Positions 32,794 through 42,730 are shown, counted from the stretch's first letter. The stretch: DNA of 64,000 nucleotides from an uncultured Rhodospirillales bacterium (GCA_903822185.1 CAIJOA010000048.1:124001-188000), one strand, 5' to 3'. The notes: a model not told the origin generated them from the letters alone. Numbers and translations are program-made.

Positions 32794-34329
32794 CTATTGC
32801 GCCGCATCGGCTTTCGTCTCAGGGCGCCAGCGTAGGATGGGTTTGCGTGCCGCCGCAACCTCGTCGAGACGGCGGCGCGGCGCGTTATGCGGCGCGCCGT
32901 GGAAGAAATCGGCTTCGCGGTTCGCCGCGCGCGCTGCGAGGTGGCGCATCGAGGCGATGAAGCGGTCGAGTGACGCCTTGCTTTCATTTTCGGTCGGTTC
33001 GACCAGCAGCGCGCCATGAACGACGAGCGGAAAATACATCGTCATCGGATGATAGCCTTCGTCGATCAGCGCCTTGGCGAAATCGAGCGTCGTCACGCCG
33101 GTATCGCCGAGGAAGCGATCGTCGAACAACACTTCGTGCATTGCCGCGCCGGCAAAGGACGGCGACATCACATCCTTGAGACTGGCGAGGAGATAATTTG
33201 CGTTGAGGACCGCATCGCCCGACAGCCGCGCCATGCCGTCGCCGCCATGGCTCATCATGAAAGCGAGCGCGCGGACGAACATGCCCATCTGGCCATGGAA
33301 GGCCTTGATCCGGCCCAGTGCGTGTGCCGCCTCGTCCTTCGCGTCTTCGATCAGGCGGAAGCCCTGGGCGTTATGCACCAGCCACGGCAACGGCGCATAA
33401 GGCGCTAGGCTCGCCGCCATCGCCACCGGACCGCTACCCGGTCCCCCGCCGCCATGGGGCGTCGAGAAGGTCTTGTGCAGATTGATGTGCATGCAGTCGA
33501 TGCCGAGATCGCCCGGCCGCACGCGCCCGAGCAGCGCATTGAGGTTCGCGCCGTCGAGATAAAAATAAGCGCCGGCAGCATGAACCGCCTCGGCAATCTG
33601 CGGCGACTGATCCTCGAACAAACCGCAGGTGTTCGGGTTGGTCAGCATGATCGCGGCGACATCGTCACCGAGCTTTGCCTTCAGCGCCGCGAGATCGACG
33701 CGGCCGCGCGCATCGGCCGGAATCGGATCGATGGCATAACCGCACGCGGCAGCCGTCGCGGGATTGGTGCCGTGCGCGGATTCCGGCACCAGTACACGCA
33801 CGCGTTTTTCGCCGCGCGCTTCGAGCGCGGCCTTGATCGCCATCATGCCGCACATTTCGCCATGCGCGCCCGCGGCGGGCGACAACGCCACCGCCGGCAG
33901 GCCGGTGATGGTCTTCAGCCAATGCGCCAGCGTGTCCATCAGTTCGAGCGCGCCCTGCACCGTCGCCATCGGCTGCAACGGATGAAGATCGGCAAAACCG
34001 GGCAGTCGCGCCATCTTTTCGTTGAGGCGCGGATTATGCTTCATCGTGCAGGAGCCGAGCGGATAGATGCCGGTATCGATCGCATAATTCTTTTGCGAAA
34101 GACGCGTGTAATGCCGCACGATCTGCGGTTCGCTCAACCCTGGCAGGCCGATCCGGCCTTCGCGGCGCAAACCGCCGAGACGATCCGTAACCTTTGGCGC
34201 ATCCGGCAGATCGACGCCGCAACGCCCGGCACCGTCTTCCTCGAACAGCAATGTCTCGTCGGATTCGACGGTGCGGCCACCACCACCGGCGATGGTGAAG
34301 CCCGAAACCGCGCGGCTCCAATCATTCAT
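32794..34329 (-). CDS. gcvPB: glycine dehydrogenase (decarboxylating) subunit 2
   Basis: A 511-residue PLP subunit of the split P-protein of the glycine cleavage system, which decarboxylates glycine and loads the methylamine onto lipoyl GcvH. The PLP lysine is Lys286 in [16 protein letters not shown]. Also seen are [10 protein letters not shown] near residue 90 and [12 protein letters not shown]. It overlaps gcvPA by four bases and is last in the order gcvT-gcvH-gcvPA-gcvPB. The split form is common in alphaproteobacteria and Gram-positives. It converges with the frameshifted MFS gene. Confidence 0.96.
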   Translation of the reverse strand: MNDWSRAVSGFTIAGGGGRTVESDETLLFEEDGAGRCGVDLPDAPKVTDRLGGLRREGRIGLPGLSEPQIVRHYTRLSQKNYAIDTGIYPLGSCTMKHNPRLNEKMARLPGFADLHPLQPMATVQGALELMDTLAHWLKTITGLPAVALSPAAGAHGEMCGMMAIKAALEARGEKRVRVLVPESAHGTNPATAAACGYAIDPIPADARGRVDLAALKAKLGDDVAAIMLTNPNTCGLFEDQSPQIAEAVHAAGAYFYLDGANLNALLGRVRPGDLGIDCMHINLHKTFSTPHGGGGPGSGPVAMAASLAPYAPLPWLVHNAQGFRLIEDAKDEAAHALGRIKAFHGQMGMFVRALAFMMSHGGDGMARLSGDAVLNANYLLASLKDVMSPSFAGAAMHEVLFDDRFLGDTGVTTLDFAKALIDEGYHPMTMYFPLVVHGALLVEPTENESKASLDRFIASMRHLAARAANREADFFHGAPHNAPRRRLDEVAAARKPILRWRPETKADAAQ

Positions 34330-35666
34330 GACAGCACCTCGCGCAAACCCGCTTCGAGCGCCGCCATATCGGCATCGCTGGTCAATTCGGTCGCGGCGAC
34401 CAGCAGCAAGTCGGCGAAATCGGCCCGAGCCGGCAAGAGGCGGCTGACCGGCACGCCGGCGAGAATTTTGCGTTTCGCCAGTTCATCGACGACAAGCGCC
34501 GCCGGCTTCGGCAGACGCAGGGTGAATTCATTGAAGAAGCTGTCGTTAAGCATCGTGACGCCGGGAATCGCCGTCAGCCGTTCGGCGAGTTGAACCGCAT
34601 GGGCGTGATTGAGTTCGGCGAGGCGTTGAAATCCGATCTCGCCCAGCAGCGCCAGATGAATCGAGAAGGCCAGCGCACAGAGGCCCGAGTTCGTGCAGAT
34701 ATTGCTGGTCGCCTTCTCGCGGCGGATATGCTGTTCGCGTGCCGAGAGCGTCAGCACGAAGCCGCGCCGCCCTTCGGTATCGACGGTCTGACCGGCGAGG
34801 CGCCCCGGCATCTGGCGCATGAATTTTTCGCGTGTCGCGAAAAGCCCGAGATAAGGCCCGCCGAATTCGAGCGAATTACCGAGGGACTGACCTTCCGCGA
34901 CAACGATATCTGCACCCATCGCGCCCGGCGGCTTTACGAGGCCCAACGAGACGATCTCGGTCACGGCGATAACCAGCAACGCGCCGACGCTTTGGCAATG
35001 CGCGGCGAGCGGACTGTAATCCTGCACGCCGCCGAAGAAGCCGGGATTTTGCACGACGACACAGGATGTCGAAGCATCGATCGCGGCGATTAGTTCCGCG
35101 ATCGCATCGGTCGGCTTCAGCACCGTCTCGAAACCGTTGAAGCGGCCGTAGGTCTCGATCGCCTGGCGATAATGCGGATGGAGATTTCCGGACACCACGG
35201 CGCGTTTCCGCCGCGTGATACGGTTGGCCATCATCACCGCCTCGGCCGCCGCGGTCGCGCCGTCATACATCGAGGCGTTGGCGACATCCATGTCGGTGAT
35301 CAGCGCAACCTGGGTCTGGAATTCGAACAACGCCTGCAGCGTGCCCTGCGCGATCTCGGGCTGGTACGGCGTGTAAGACGTCAGGAATTCGCCGCGCTGA
35401 ATCAACGCATCGACCGCTGCCGGAACATGATGCCGATAAGCACCCGCGCCGAGGAAGAACGGCCCCGCGCCGGCCGAGAGATTTTTCGCCGCCATCGCCG
35501 TGAAGGCGCGATCGATTTCGAGTTCGCCCTGCCCCTTTGGGAGATCGAGCGGCCGTTTCAAGCGAACGGCGGCAGGCACGTCGTTGAAGAGATCATCGAC
35601 GCTGGCCGCGCCGATGACGGCAAGCATGTCGCGCCGATCGTCATCGGTCAGCGGCAGATACCGCAT
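34326..35666 (-). CDS. gcvPA: glycine dehydrogenase (decarboxylating) subunit 1
   Basis: A 446-residue partner of GcvPB, related in fold but without the PLP lysine. It has [19 protein letters not shown] at the start, [40 protein letters not shown] and the C-terminal [15 protein letters not shown]. The start codon overlaps the gcvH stop by a single base and its end overlaps the gcvPB start (ATGA), indicating tight translational coupling and equal expression of the two subunits. Confidence 0.96.
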   Translation of the reverse strand: MRYLPLTDDDRRDMLAVIGAASVDDLFNDVPAAVRLKRPLDLPKGQGELEIDRAFTAMAAKNLSAGAGPFFLGAGAYRHHVPAAVDALIQRGEFLTSYTPYQPEIAQGTLQALFEFQTQVALITDMDVANASMYDGATAAAEAVMMANRITRRKRAVVSGNLHPHYRQAIETYGRFNGFETVLKPTDAIAELIAAIDASTSCVVVQNPGFFGGVQDYSPLAAHCQSVGALLVIAVTEIVSLGLVKPPGAMGADIVVAEGQSLGNSLEFGGPYLGLFATREKFMRQMPGRLAGQTVDTEGRRGFVLTLSAREQHIRREKATSNICTNSGLCALAFSIHLALLGEIGFQRLAELNHAHAVQLAERLTAIPGVTMLNDSFFNEFTLRLPKPAALVVDELAKRKILAGVPVSRLLPARADFADLLLVAATELTSDADMAALEAGLREVLS

Positions 35667-36043
35667 CAGGTCAGACTCGCCGTAAAGGCCGTATAGGCGG
35701 CCTCATCCATCAGGGCATCCAGTTCCTTGGGATCGGCAAGCTTCAGCTTGTAGAACCAACCCTCGCCGGTCGGGTCTTTATTGACCATCGCCGGATCATC
35801 GGCGAGCGCGGCATTCGTCGCGGTGACGTCACCCGTCGCCGGCGCATAGACCTCGCTGGCAGCCTTCACCGATTCGACGACGCCGGCCTCTTTGCCTTTT
35901 TCGACATGACGGCCGACCTCGGGCAGATCGACGAAAACGATGTCGCCCAATTGATCCTGCGCGAAGACCGTGATGCCGATGACGGCTGCATCGCCGTCGA
36001 TGCGAATCCATTCATGTTCTTTGGTGTAGCGAACGGTGCTCAT
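35666..36043 (-). CDS. gcvH: glycine cleavage system H protein
   Basis: A 125-residue lipoyl carrier of the glycine cleavage complex. The lipoylation motif VESVKAASE places the modified lysine at residue 60, and the opening [15 protein letters not shown] and [14 protein letters not shown] are standard. It overlaps gcvT by four bases. It shuttles the aminomethyl group and reducing equivalents among the P, T and L proteins; lipoamide dehydrogenase is not in the window. Confidence 0.97.
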   Translation of the reverse strand: MSTVRYTKEHEWIRIDGDAAVIGITVFAQDQLGDIVFVDLPEVGRHVEKGKEAGVVESVKAASEVYAPATGDVTATNAALADDPAMVNKDPTGEGWFYKLKLADPKELDALMDEAAYTAFTASLT

Positions 36044-37161
36044 GGCTGCCCTGAGACTGGAGATGAAAAATAGCGATGCGGCACGAAGGGGAGTTTCGCG
36101 ACCTGCGCCGGACGCGTCGCGCCGCGCACTTGAAGACCGAGATCGGTACCGATCTTGGCATGCGCCGTATCGACATAGCCCATGGCGATGGCGCCTTCGA
36201 TCGAGGGACCGAAGCCGCCGCTGGTGACATGACCGATCACCACGCCGTCGGCATCGACGATATCGGTATGACCGCGCGCAATCTGCCGTCCCTCGGGTTT
36301 GATCCCGACGCGGCGGCGCTTCGGTCCTTCGGCCAATTCGCGTTGAATAACTGCAGCGCCTGCGAAGCCGCCTTCGGCGCGGCGGCGCGGCTGGATCGTC
36401 CAGGCGAGATTGGCTTCGATCACCGTCGTGGTTTCATCGATATCGGAGCCGTAAAGACATAGCCCAGCCTCAAGCCGCAACGTGTCGCGTGCACCGAGGC
36501 CCGCAGGGGCGACTTCAGGCTCCGCAAGAAGCCGGCGCGCCAATTGCTCGGCCATGGCGCCGGGCACCGAAATTTCATAGCCGTCTTCGCCGGTATAACC
36601 CGACCGCGTGACGATGCAGGCGATACCGTCGAGCGTCACCGCCGCCGCCGACATGAAGGCCATCGCATCGATATCAGGCGCGAGCCGCGACAGCACCGAT
36701 GCGGCTTGCGGTCCTTGCAAAGCGAGCAACGCGTCCTGATCGAAATAGGTAACGGCGTCCACGCCAAGCCGATCGCGCATATGGGCAAGGTCCGCATCCT
36801 TGCAGCCCGCATTGACGACAAGGCGCAAAACATCGCCATCCTTCGCGACCATCAGATCGTCGAGAATGCCGCCCCGGTCATTGGTGAACATGGTGTAGCG
36901 AACGCGGCCGTCGGCAAGCCCGATCACATCGGCCGGAACGAGCTTTTCAAACTTAGCGGCGATATCGGGACCGGCGAGCCGCACCTGCCCCATATGCGAG
37001 ACATCGAACAAAGATGCCTTGGTTCGCGTATGGAGATGTTCGGCAATGATACCGGCGGGATATTGCACCGGCATGTCATAGCCGGCGAAAGCAGTCAGCT
37101 TCGCGCCAAGACTTTGGTGCAGCGCATAAAGCGGTGTACGAGCGAGCGTATTTTCCGCCAT
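36040..37161 (-). CDS. gcvT: glycine cleavage system aminomethyltransferase
   Basis: A 373-residue T-protein that moves the methylene from aminomethyl-GcvH to THF, making 5,10-methylene-THF and ammonia. Seen: [34 protein letters not shown] near residue 50, and [11 protein letters not shown] in mid-protein (the folate-contacting region). It is first in the gcv operon. The 79-base gap upstream has no glycine riboswitch that I can recognise. Confidence 0.96.
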   Translation of the reverse strand: MAENTLARTPLYALHQSLGAKLTAFAGYDMPVQYPAGIIAEHLHTRTKASLFDVSHMGQVRLAGPDIAAKFEKLVPADVIGLADGRVRYTMFTNDRGGILDDLMVAKDGDVLRLVVNAGCKDADLAHMRDRLGVDAVTYFDQDALLALQGPQAASVLSRLAPDIDAMAFMSAAAVTLDGIACIVTRSGYTGEDGYEISVPGAMAEQLARRLLAEPEVAPAGLGARDTLRLEAGLCLYGSDIDETTTVIEANLAWTIQPRRRAEGGFAGAAVIQRELAEGPKRRRVGIKPEGRQIARGHTDIVDADGVVIGHVTSGGFGPSIEGAIAMGYVDTAHAKIGTDLGLQVRGATRPAQVAKLPFVPHRYFSSPVSGQP

Positions 37162-37240
37162 CGAATCGCAAAGCGCCTCGTTCGATTAACGATGCGCGAA
37201 GCCTATCATTCGTGGGCAGAAAAGAACAGTCGGGTTCGAC

Positions 37241-37678
37241 TCAGAGATGGCTCTTTTCCACATCTTCGTAGGAATAGCCAAGCGCACTTAGCCCTTCCTC
37301 GAGGTAATCCCCGAGCAAGGGTATGCCGAGCAGATAGTCGGCGGAATTGCGTTTATGTCTTTCATCCGCGAGGGCCCGGGCTTCGTCCAATTCCGACGCA
37401 TCGAAATCGCCGCGACCGATCCATACCATCGCGATCAGGTCGATGACCTCGTCCTCATCGAGCGATGAAATCGCGCCGCGCAATTCTTCTTCCGTCGCAT
37501 CGCCGGCATAGTCACTAAGAATACTGCTTTCGCCATCATCGGACGCGTTCGATCCCGGCTGCGGCTCGACCGGATCGACCTTTACGTCAAACTCGCGCGC
37601 CTTGATGATGATGAACCCGACCTTTTCGACCGCGATATTGAGTTCGACGCTGTCGGTGCCTTCATCGATCGTCCGCAT
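37241..37678 (-). CDS. DUF3775 domain protein
   Basis: A 145-residue acidic cytoplasmic protein of the DUF3775 family, widespread in alphaproteobacteria and of unknown function. The conserved block is DEVIDLIAMVWIGRGDF followed by LADERHKRNSADYLLGIPLLGDYLEEGL. There is no signal peptide or catalytic motif. It lies upstream of gcvT on the same strand with an 79-base gap and may or may not share its transcript. Confidence 0.85.
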   Translation of the reverse strand: MRTIDEGTDSVELNIAVEKVGFIIIKAREFDVKVDPVEPQPGSNASDDGESSILSDYAGDATEEELRGAISSLDEDEVIDLIAMVWIGRGDFDASELDEARALADERHKRNSADYLLGIPLLGDYLEEGLSALGYSYEDVEKSHL

Positions 37679-37751
37679 GGGAAGTCTCCTCGCAACGGGG
37701 CGTGCGAGTCAAACGTCCAACCAATGAGATTGTTGCACCGGAAAATCAGCG

Positions 37752-37792
37752 GTCATTGCGAGTCCATTCTTGAAGAAGGGGCTCGCAATGAC
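37752..37792. repeat. palindromic repeat, family 1, shortened copy
   Basis: GTCATTGCGAG and CTCGCAATGAC in inverted orientation with a 19-base centre. The internal GAAGCAATCCAG module is missing, so it is an internally deleted form of the repeat at 2426. Confidence 0.8.
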
Positions 37793-37799
37793 AAAGAAT

Positions 37800-38717
37800 T
37801 TAGACTTTCTTCGCGGCCAACTTTTTTGCCGATTCGGCGAGGAAGTCCGACAGACGCTTGCGCAGCGTAGCAGCTTGTTCCGGGGTCCAGTCGCGGAAGC
37901 CGCGGCCGTTCGCCATGCCGAGTTCGCCCTTCGCGACTTTATCGACCAGATACGGATGCGGGCCGGGGGTGCGATCAAGATCGGCGATCAGCGTCTTATG
38001 AATGTCGAGCGTCAGGTTGAGCCCGACAAGATCGGATTGTTCCAGCGGGCCGCAGACGGCCATACGCGCGCCGAATCCTTCCTTCACCACCGTATCGAGC
38101 GTTTCCGCATCGCATACGCCGTCGGCAACGAGCGCGATCGCTTCGCGCTTCAGCGCATGCTGCAAGCGATTGCCGATGAAGCCGGGAATGTCTTTCCGGA
38201 CATGGACCGGTGATTTACCGACCGCCTTCAGCAAGGCAATCGTCGCCTCGACCGTCGCCAGCGACGTCTCGGTCGATTGCACGACCTCGACCAGCGGAAT
38301 GAGATGCGGCGGGTTCCAGTAATGCGTGCCGACGACGCGCGATTGATCCGCAACCTGCGCACCGATCTGACCGATCGGAATCGCCGAGGTGTTGGTGCAG
38401 AGGATCGCGGTCGGCTTGGTCTTCTCACCGAGATTCTTGAAGATCGCCTGCTTCACTTCGAGCTTTTCCGGCCCGGCTTCGAAGACGAAATCGGCGTCTT
38501 TCACCGCTTCAGCGAAATCGGCGTGGAAGCTGACATTATCGAGACAAGCCGGGTCTTGTGCCAGCAAGGTGCAGATCGCGGTCATCTTGCCCTTGGCCGC
38601 GCCGAGGATGTCGGCATTGGGATCGTGCAGCGCGACCTTGTGGCCGGCGGCTGCGAAAATCTGGCCGATGCCATGGCCCATCAGGCCGGCGCCGATAACG
38701 GCGATCTTTGCGCTCAT
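37800..38717 (-). CDS. 3-hydroxyacyl-CoA dehydrogenase family protein
   Basis: A 305-residue NAD-dependent dehydrogenase: Rossmann motif GAGLMGHGIG (about residues 9-18), VFEAGPEKLEVKQAIF, TNTSAIPIGQIG and the catalytic HYWNPPHLIPLVEVV, then a C-terminal helical dimer domain. It oxidises a 3-hydroxyacyl-CoA or a related beta-hydroxy acid. HYWNPP in place of HFFNPV resembles the lambda-crystallin/carnitine dehydrogenase side of the family. It is last in the minus-strand order cyclase, cyclase, cupin, SDR, HAD, separated from the SDR by a degenerate repeat. Confidence 0.88.
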   Translation of the reverse strand: MSAKIAVIGAGLMGHGIGQIFAAAGHKVALHDPNADILGAAKGKMTAICTLLAQDPACLDNVSFHADFAEAVKDADFVFEAGPEKLEVKQAIFKNLGEKTKPTAILCTNTSAIPIGQIGAQVADQSRVVGTHYWNPPHLIPLVEVVQSTETSLATVEATIALLKAVGKSPVHVRKDIPGFIGNRLQHALKREAIALVADGVCDAETLDTVVKEGFGARMAVCGPLEQSDLVGLNLTLDIHKTLIADLDRTPGPHPYLVDKVAKGELGMANGRGFRDWTPEQAATLRKRLSDFLAESAKKLAAKKV

Positions 38718-38751
38718 GAAAATGCCTCGTGACGTTAACCGGGGTTAGAAA

Positions 38752-38806
38752 CGACGAAGCAACCCAGTCGGAAAACGGGGTTGCTTCGGTAGGCTTAGCA
38801 ATAACG
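38752..38806. repeat. palindromic repeat, family 1, degenerate copy
   Basis: CGACGAAGCAACCCAG with a mutated partner (GGGTTGCTTCGG) and a worn outer arm AGCAATAACG; the left outer arm is not recognisable. It is probably an old copy. Confidence 0.65.
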
Positions 38807-38813
38807 AAAACGA

Positions 38814-39617
38814 TCAGCCGGCGGTGAAGCCGCCATCGACATAGATGACCTGACCGGTGCAGAAGTCCGACGCCGGCGCGAGCAGATAAAGCGCCATGCC
38901 CATCAGATCTTCGACTTCGGCCAGACGGCCCAACGGAATACGCGAGAGCGAGCGGGCGCGCGTCGCCTGGCCCAATTCGTCGTCGCTATACATCCAGGCC
39001 GTCAGCTTCGAGCGGAAGACGGTCGGGCCGATCGAATTGACGGTGATGCCGTGCTTGGCCCATTCGGTTGCGAGCACGCGAGTCAGCGCATCGGTCGCGC
39101 CCTTCGAGGCGCAATAGCCGGTATAGCCCGAGATGTTGCCGTGGCGTCCGCGCACGGACGACATCATCAGCATCTTGCCTTTGATCTTCTGGGCGAGCCA
39201 GTAGGTGCCGACCGCCTTGGCCATCAGATATTCGCCACGGACATTCGCGTCCATGACGTTCTGCCATTCCTCGTAGCTCTGCTCGTGAATGAAGCCGGCC
39301 TTGTTGTAGCCGGACGCCACGATGAGCTGATCAACCTTGCCGTAGGCATCGAGCCCGGTCTTCAACATCGCTTCGGCGTCTTCCAGCGTGTCGGGACGGC
39401 GATAGACGACCTGGACCTTGCCGCCGAGGCTTTTGACTTCCGCGACGACTTCGTCGAGTTCGGCCTTCGAACCCGAGGCGAGGGTCAGATCGACGCCCAA
39501 CGACGCGAGCATGAGCGCGCAGCCGCGGCCGAACGCACCCGACGCGCCGGTGATGACCGCGGACTTGCCGCGGACATCGAACATGCTGAGTGGATTTTTG
39601 AGCGTATCGGAAATCAT
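38814..39617 (-). CDS. SDR family oxidoreductase
   Basis: A 267-residue short-chain dehydrogenase. TGASGAFGRG is the cofactor loop (about residues 23-32); catalytic residues are Ser in MSSVRGRHG and the pair in YTGYCASKG; the C-terminus has YVDGGF. The usual NNAG is replaced by VASGYN, a departure seen in some gluconate/sugar-acid dehydrogenases. Its start overlaps the stop of the upstream cupin by four bases, so they are translated together. Confidence 0.92.
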   Translation of the reverse strand: MISDTLKNPLSMFDVRGKSAVITGASGAFGRGCALMLASLGVDLTLASGSKAELDEVVAEVKSLGGKVQVVYRRPDTLEDAEAMLKTGLDAYGKVDQLIVASGYNKAGFIHEQSYEEWQNVMDANVRGEYLMAKAVGTYWLAQKIKGKMLMMSSVRGRHGNISGYTGYCASKGATDALTRVLATEWAKHGITVNSIGPTVFRSKLTAWMYSDDELGQATRARSLSRIPLGRLAEVEDLMGMALYLLAPASDFCTGQVIYVDGGFTAG

Positions 39618-39961
39618 GGCGCGACCTTCGCGTTGGAAACGATCACCAGCATGGTGGCCACGCTGTTGCTGCGATTTTCGACGAAGCGCATTTCCTTCGG
39701 GGCGATATGCACCGAATCGAACGCACCCAGTACCGCCGTACCTTGGTCGGTGACGACGGTCACTTCACCCTCGATCACGAAATAGACGCGCTCGAAATCC
39801 GAGGCGCTTTTTTCGGCCTTGCCGCCGGGCAGGTAATGCGAGATGCCGCACCAGAAGGTACTGGTCTTGGTCGCCTCGGCGCCCTGCAGACGCAGGGCGC
39901 TGACGTCGAAGTGATTCGCGGCTTCGTAGCGTTTCGCTTCTTTGAACTTCGTGACCTGCAT
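39614..39961 (-). CDS. small cupin protein
   Basis: A 115-residue cupin-fold protein. Box 1 reads LPGGKAEKSASDFERVYFVIEGEVTV, where the His-x-His ligands are replaced by Ala/Lys/Ser; box 2 retains DSVHIAP. A metal site is therefore doubtful and a binding or structural role is possible. It overlaps the SDR by four bases and follows the cyclase gene at 39971 by nine bases, in the middle of a catabolic operon. Confidence 0.84.
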   Translation of the reverse strand: MQVTKFKEAKRYEAANHFDVSALRLQGAEATKTSTFWCGISHYLPGGKAEKSASDFERVYFVIEGEVTVVTDQGTAVLGAFDSVHIAPKEMRFVENRSNSVATMLVIVSNAKVAP

Positions 39962-39970
39962 CGCCGGACC

Positions 39971-40774
39971 TTATTCCTTTTCGAAGCGGAACTTCTGCTG
40001 CGGATCGACGACCGCGACGATGCGGATGCCGCAGCCTTCGCCCTCGGGCCAACGCCAGGGGAAGCACATGAAGGTGCAGCGCTTGCCGGTGACTTTGTCG
40101 AGATCGCCGTTGACGTTCTCGATGCCCGGAATGCCGTTGCCCATCAGCACTTTGTGCGAGGGTTCCCACAGCGGGAAGTCTTCGAGGATATGACGGCCGG
40201 TCTCGGCGAAATATTCATCGTCGAGATGCGGCTGGGCCGGGCCGGGGCCGTGCGGCGCGAGGAACGTGCCGAGCGGATGATCGAGCGCCTGAACATCGAC
40301 GCCGACGAGCTTCACCTTCTTCGCGACCAGCCATTCGGCGGCGGGCTTATAAAGGCCCGGCGAATAAGCGAAGTAATCCGGATTGTCGCCCCACAGGCGA
40401 TGCGCGCCGGTGTTGATCATGACGATGTCGCCCGGCATGATTTTCGGCGTGGCTTTTTCCAGATCCTCGGGGGTGATGACGCCCCACTTGCCCTTCGGGA
40501 TCGACACCGCGACGCCGGTGCCCATGAAGCGCCAGCTTTCGTAATCGGTGATGAAAGGCGTGTTTTCGAGAACGTGGATCGGCGCGTCCATATGCGTGCC
40601 GCGGTGCATGATGCCTTCGTATTCGAGCACCTGGACGCCGTCCTTCGCGTGAAATTCCTTCACGCGGATATTCATGTTCGCCTTGGAAGGCCATTGCGGC
40701 ATTCCATGCACCCACTCGGTGCTGAGGTTATAAAATTCGAGGCCTTTGGTATCGGTCTTTGGCATGAAGCTCAC
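39971..40774 (-). CDS. cyclase family metal-dependent hydrolase (kynurenine formamidase-like), copy with intact motif
   Basis: A 267-residue protein of the cyclase/kynurenine formamidase/isatin hydrolase family, which opens cyclic or formyl amides using a metal site. The signature MHRGTHMDAPIH fits the family HxGTHxDxPxH. Also seen are VMINTGAHRL and LVGVDVQALDHPLG near the C-terminal third. It is 22 bases downstream of a paralogue (40797-41612) with an altered motif. The ring-opened substrate may be an amide or lactone from the same pathway as the SDR and cupin. Confidence 0.88.
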   Translation of the reverse strand: MSFMPKTDTKGLEFYNLSTEWVHGMPQWPSKANMNIRVKEFHAKDGVQVLEYEGIMHRGTHMDAPIHVLENTPFITDYESWRFMGTGVAVSIPKGKWGVITPEDLEKATPKIMPGDIVMINTGAHRLWGDNPDYFAYSPGLYKPAAEWLVAKKVKLVGVDVQALDHPLGTFLAPHGPGPAQPHLDDEYFAETGRHILEDFPLWEPSHKVLMGNGIPGIENVNGDLDKVTGKRCTFMCFPWRWPEGEGCGIRIVAVVDPQQKFRFEKE

Positions 40775-40796
40775 CGGTTCCGTATGTCTGTCTTGA

Positions 40797-41612
40797 TTAG
40801 CTGACGACGCGTTCGCCCGATTCGAGGCGGTAGTCGCCCTTCGAATCGAACATGGCCATCAGGCGAATGACGCAAGCGTCGCCGTCTTTCCACAGCCAGG
40901 GATAGGCGTGGAAGGTCGTGCGCTTACCGTTCACCGAATCGACGTCGCCGCCGACATTCTCGATCGTCGGGATACCCGCGGCCAGCAGCGTCTTATGCGC
41001 CACGTTCCATTCTGGGAAATCCTTCTTCGCGTCGCGGCCGGTGACTTCTTTGTAGTGTCCGGGCAGTTCGCGGATCTGCGGACCATTGCGGTGCGGCCCG
41101 AGCGAGGTCGCCAGCGGATGATCGATCGTCGCGGTGTCCAGACCGACGAGCTTCACCTTTTTCGCGACGAGCCATTGGGCCGCTTCTTTCGAAAGGCCCG
41201 GCGCATGGCCGAAATATTCCTGGCTGTCGGCATAACGGTGATGCCAGCCGGTGTTGATGATGACGATATCGTCTTCCTCGATCGCCGGGGTCGCCTTTTC
41301 GAGATCGGCAACGGTGATCACTTCCCACTTTTTCTTGGGGAGGTTCAACACAACGCCGCTGCCGAAGAAGCGGTCCATCGCGATGCTGCCGACGCCCTTG
41401 GCGCCCGGAATCAGATGGATCGGGGCGTTCACATGCGTCGAGACATGCATGGTGGCGGTGAATTTCTGGGTCATCACGCCGTGCTTCGCGTGATAGGTGA
41501 TGCGTTCGAGCTTCACATCTTCGTAGCCGGGGAAGGTCGGCGCGTTGTAGCCCCAGGGGTGGCTCAACTCATACATCTTCAATCCCGTTACCGGGTCGAT
41601 AATAGCAGTCAT
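40797..41612 (-). CDS. cyclase family protein, paralogue with altered metal motif
   Basis: A 271-residue paralogue of the neighbouring cyclase: same landmarks KMYELSHPWGYNAPTFPG, IVIINTGWHHRY, LVGLDTATIDHPL. The signature, however, is MHVSTHVNAPIH: Gly is Ser and the metal-ligand Asp is Asn. It is the promoter-proximal gene of the five-gene minus-strand unit. It may bind a different metal, act on a different ring, or form a hetero-complex with the intact copy. It is divergent from the FAH-family gene at 41830; the 217-base gap between shows no feature I can name. Confidence 0.87.
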   Translation of the reverse strand: MTAIIDPVTGLKMYELSHPWGYNAPTFPGYEDVKLERITYHAKHGVMTQKFTATMHVSTHVNAPIHLIPGAKGVGSIAMDRFFGSGVVLNLPKKKWEVITVADLEKATPAIEEDDIVIINTGWHHRYADSQEYFGHAPGLSKEAAQWLVAKKVKLVGLDTATIDHPLATSLGPHRNGPQIRELPGHYKEVTGRDAKKDFPEWNVAHKTLLAAGIPTIENVGGDVDSVNGKRTTFHAYPWLWKDGDACVIRLMAMFDSKGDYRLESGERVVS

Positions 41613-41829
41613 GCGAATTTTCCCGCAGATTAGGGGCTGTGCAAAAGCGTGGGCAGTGTAACAAAACGGCCCGCGATGGGAAGCCCCGCCGCCCCAGACG
41701 GGACAGCCCTCCTTACGTAAAACCCCGTATTGACTCGTAAAATTGGATTTTGGCAGCCGCCCTCGACAGGAGACGGCGGAAACCGCTATGCCGGGGCGAT
41801 CGGTCTAAAAAATCCGGGAGGAGTGAAAA

Positions 41830-42675
41830 ATGAAGATAGCAACCTATACGCGCGGTGGCGCCAAGAGCTACGGCGTGGTCGCCGCGGACGGCATCGTCGA
41901 TCTGGGCAAGCGCATCGGCACGAAATATCCGAGCCTGTTGTCGCTGTTGGAGCAGAACGGTCTCGACGAGGCGCGCCGCGCCGTCGAGGGCCAGAAGCCC
42001 GATTTCGCCGAGAGCGAGATCACCTACCTGCCGCTGATCCCGGACCGCATCAACATCTATTGCACCGGCCTCAACTATAAAGAGCATATCGAAGAGACCA
42101 AGCTGGACGCGCCGAAATTCCCGCGCCTCTTCATGAAGCTCGATGAATCACTGGTCGGCCATAACGTGCCGATGATCCGCCCCCAGGCCTCGACCGAATT
42201 CGATTTCGAAGCCGAGTTGATGGTCGTGATCGGCAAGGAAGCCCGCCATGTCAGCGAGGCCGACGCGATGAACTATGTCGCCGGCTACACGATCTTCAAT
42301 GACGGCTCGATCCGCGACTTCCAGAAGCGCACGACCGACCAGGGCAAGAACTTCTTCCAGTCGAGCTCGCTTGGCCCCTACATGGTGACCATGGACGAAG
42401 TGCCGAAGAACCCGACCGACATGACGCTGATCGCGCGCCTCAACGGCAAGGTCGAGCAATCGACCACCTGCGGCAACATGATCTTCCCAGTCCCGGTGCT
42501 GCTGTCGTACTTCTCGAAGATCAGCCGCCTGCGTCCCGGCGACATGATCGCCACCGGCACCTGCGGCCGCGTCTCCTACAGCGACAAGCAGTTCATGAAA
42601 CACGGCGACACGATCGAAATCGAAATCGGCGGCATCGGCAAGCTGGTCAACCCGATCGTCGACGAGAAGCTGTAA
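41830..42675 (+). CDS. fumarylacetoacetate hydrolase family protein
   Basis: A 281-residue FAH-fold enzyme (acylpyruvate hydrolase, decarboxylase or hydratase). N-terminal lid domain about 1-60, then YCTGLNYKEHIEE and metal ligands in FDFEAELMVVIG and IFNDGSIRDFQ. The usual GTPGGVG near the end is GTCGRVSYSDKQF, which sets it apart. Typical of meta-cleavage and homogentisate-type pathways. SD GGGAGGAG precedes ATG 41830. It is divergent from the cyclase operon and is followed by a strong terminator. Confidence 0.9.
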   Translation: MKIATYTRGGAKSYGVVAADGIVDLGKRIGTKYPSLLSLLEQNGLDEARRAVEGQKPDFAESEITYLPLIPDRINIYCTGLNYKEHIEETKLDAPKFPRLFMKLDESLVGHNVPMIRPQASTEFDFEAELMVVIGKEARHVSEADAMNYVAGYTIFNDGSIRDFQKRTTDQGKNFFQSSSLGPYMVTMDEVPKNPTDMTLIARLNGKVEQSTTCGNMIFPVPVLLSYFSKISRLRPGDMIATGTCGRVSYSDKQFMKHGDTIEIEIGGIGKLVNPIVDEKL

Positions 42676-42701
42676 CCGCAAAGCTTCTTTCTCGAAATGA
42701 A

Positions 42702-42730
42702 AATGCCCGGAGCGATCCGGGCATTTTTTG
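42702..42730. terminator. rho-independent terminator between convergent genes
   Basis: A perfect 10-bp stem (AATGCCCGGA / TCCGGGCATT) with a GCGA loop and a T-run after it; A-rich sequence on the other side makes it possibly bidirectional for the amidohydrolase gene ending at 42750. Confidence 0.9.

Noticed and set aside
32774-32960. C-terminal extension of the MFS gene
   Set aside because: Arginine-rich, overlaps convergent gcvPB, and is explained by a frameshift at about 32635.
37162-37240. Glycine riboswitch before gcvT
   Set aside because: The 79-base gap is too short and shows no aptamer-like paired elements.
41613-41829. Promoter with TTGACT near 41733 for the FAH gene
   Set aside because: No acceptable -10 box at the right spacing.
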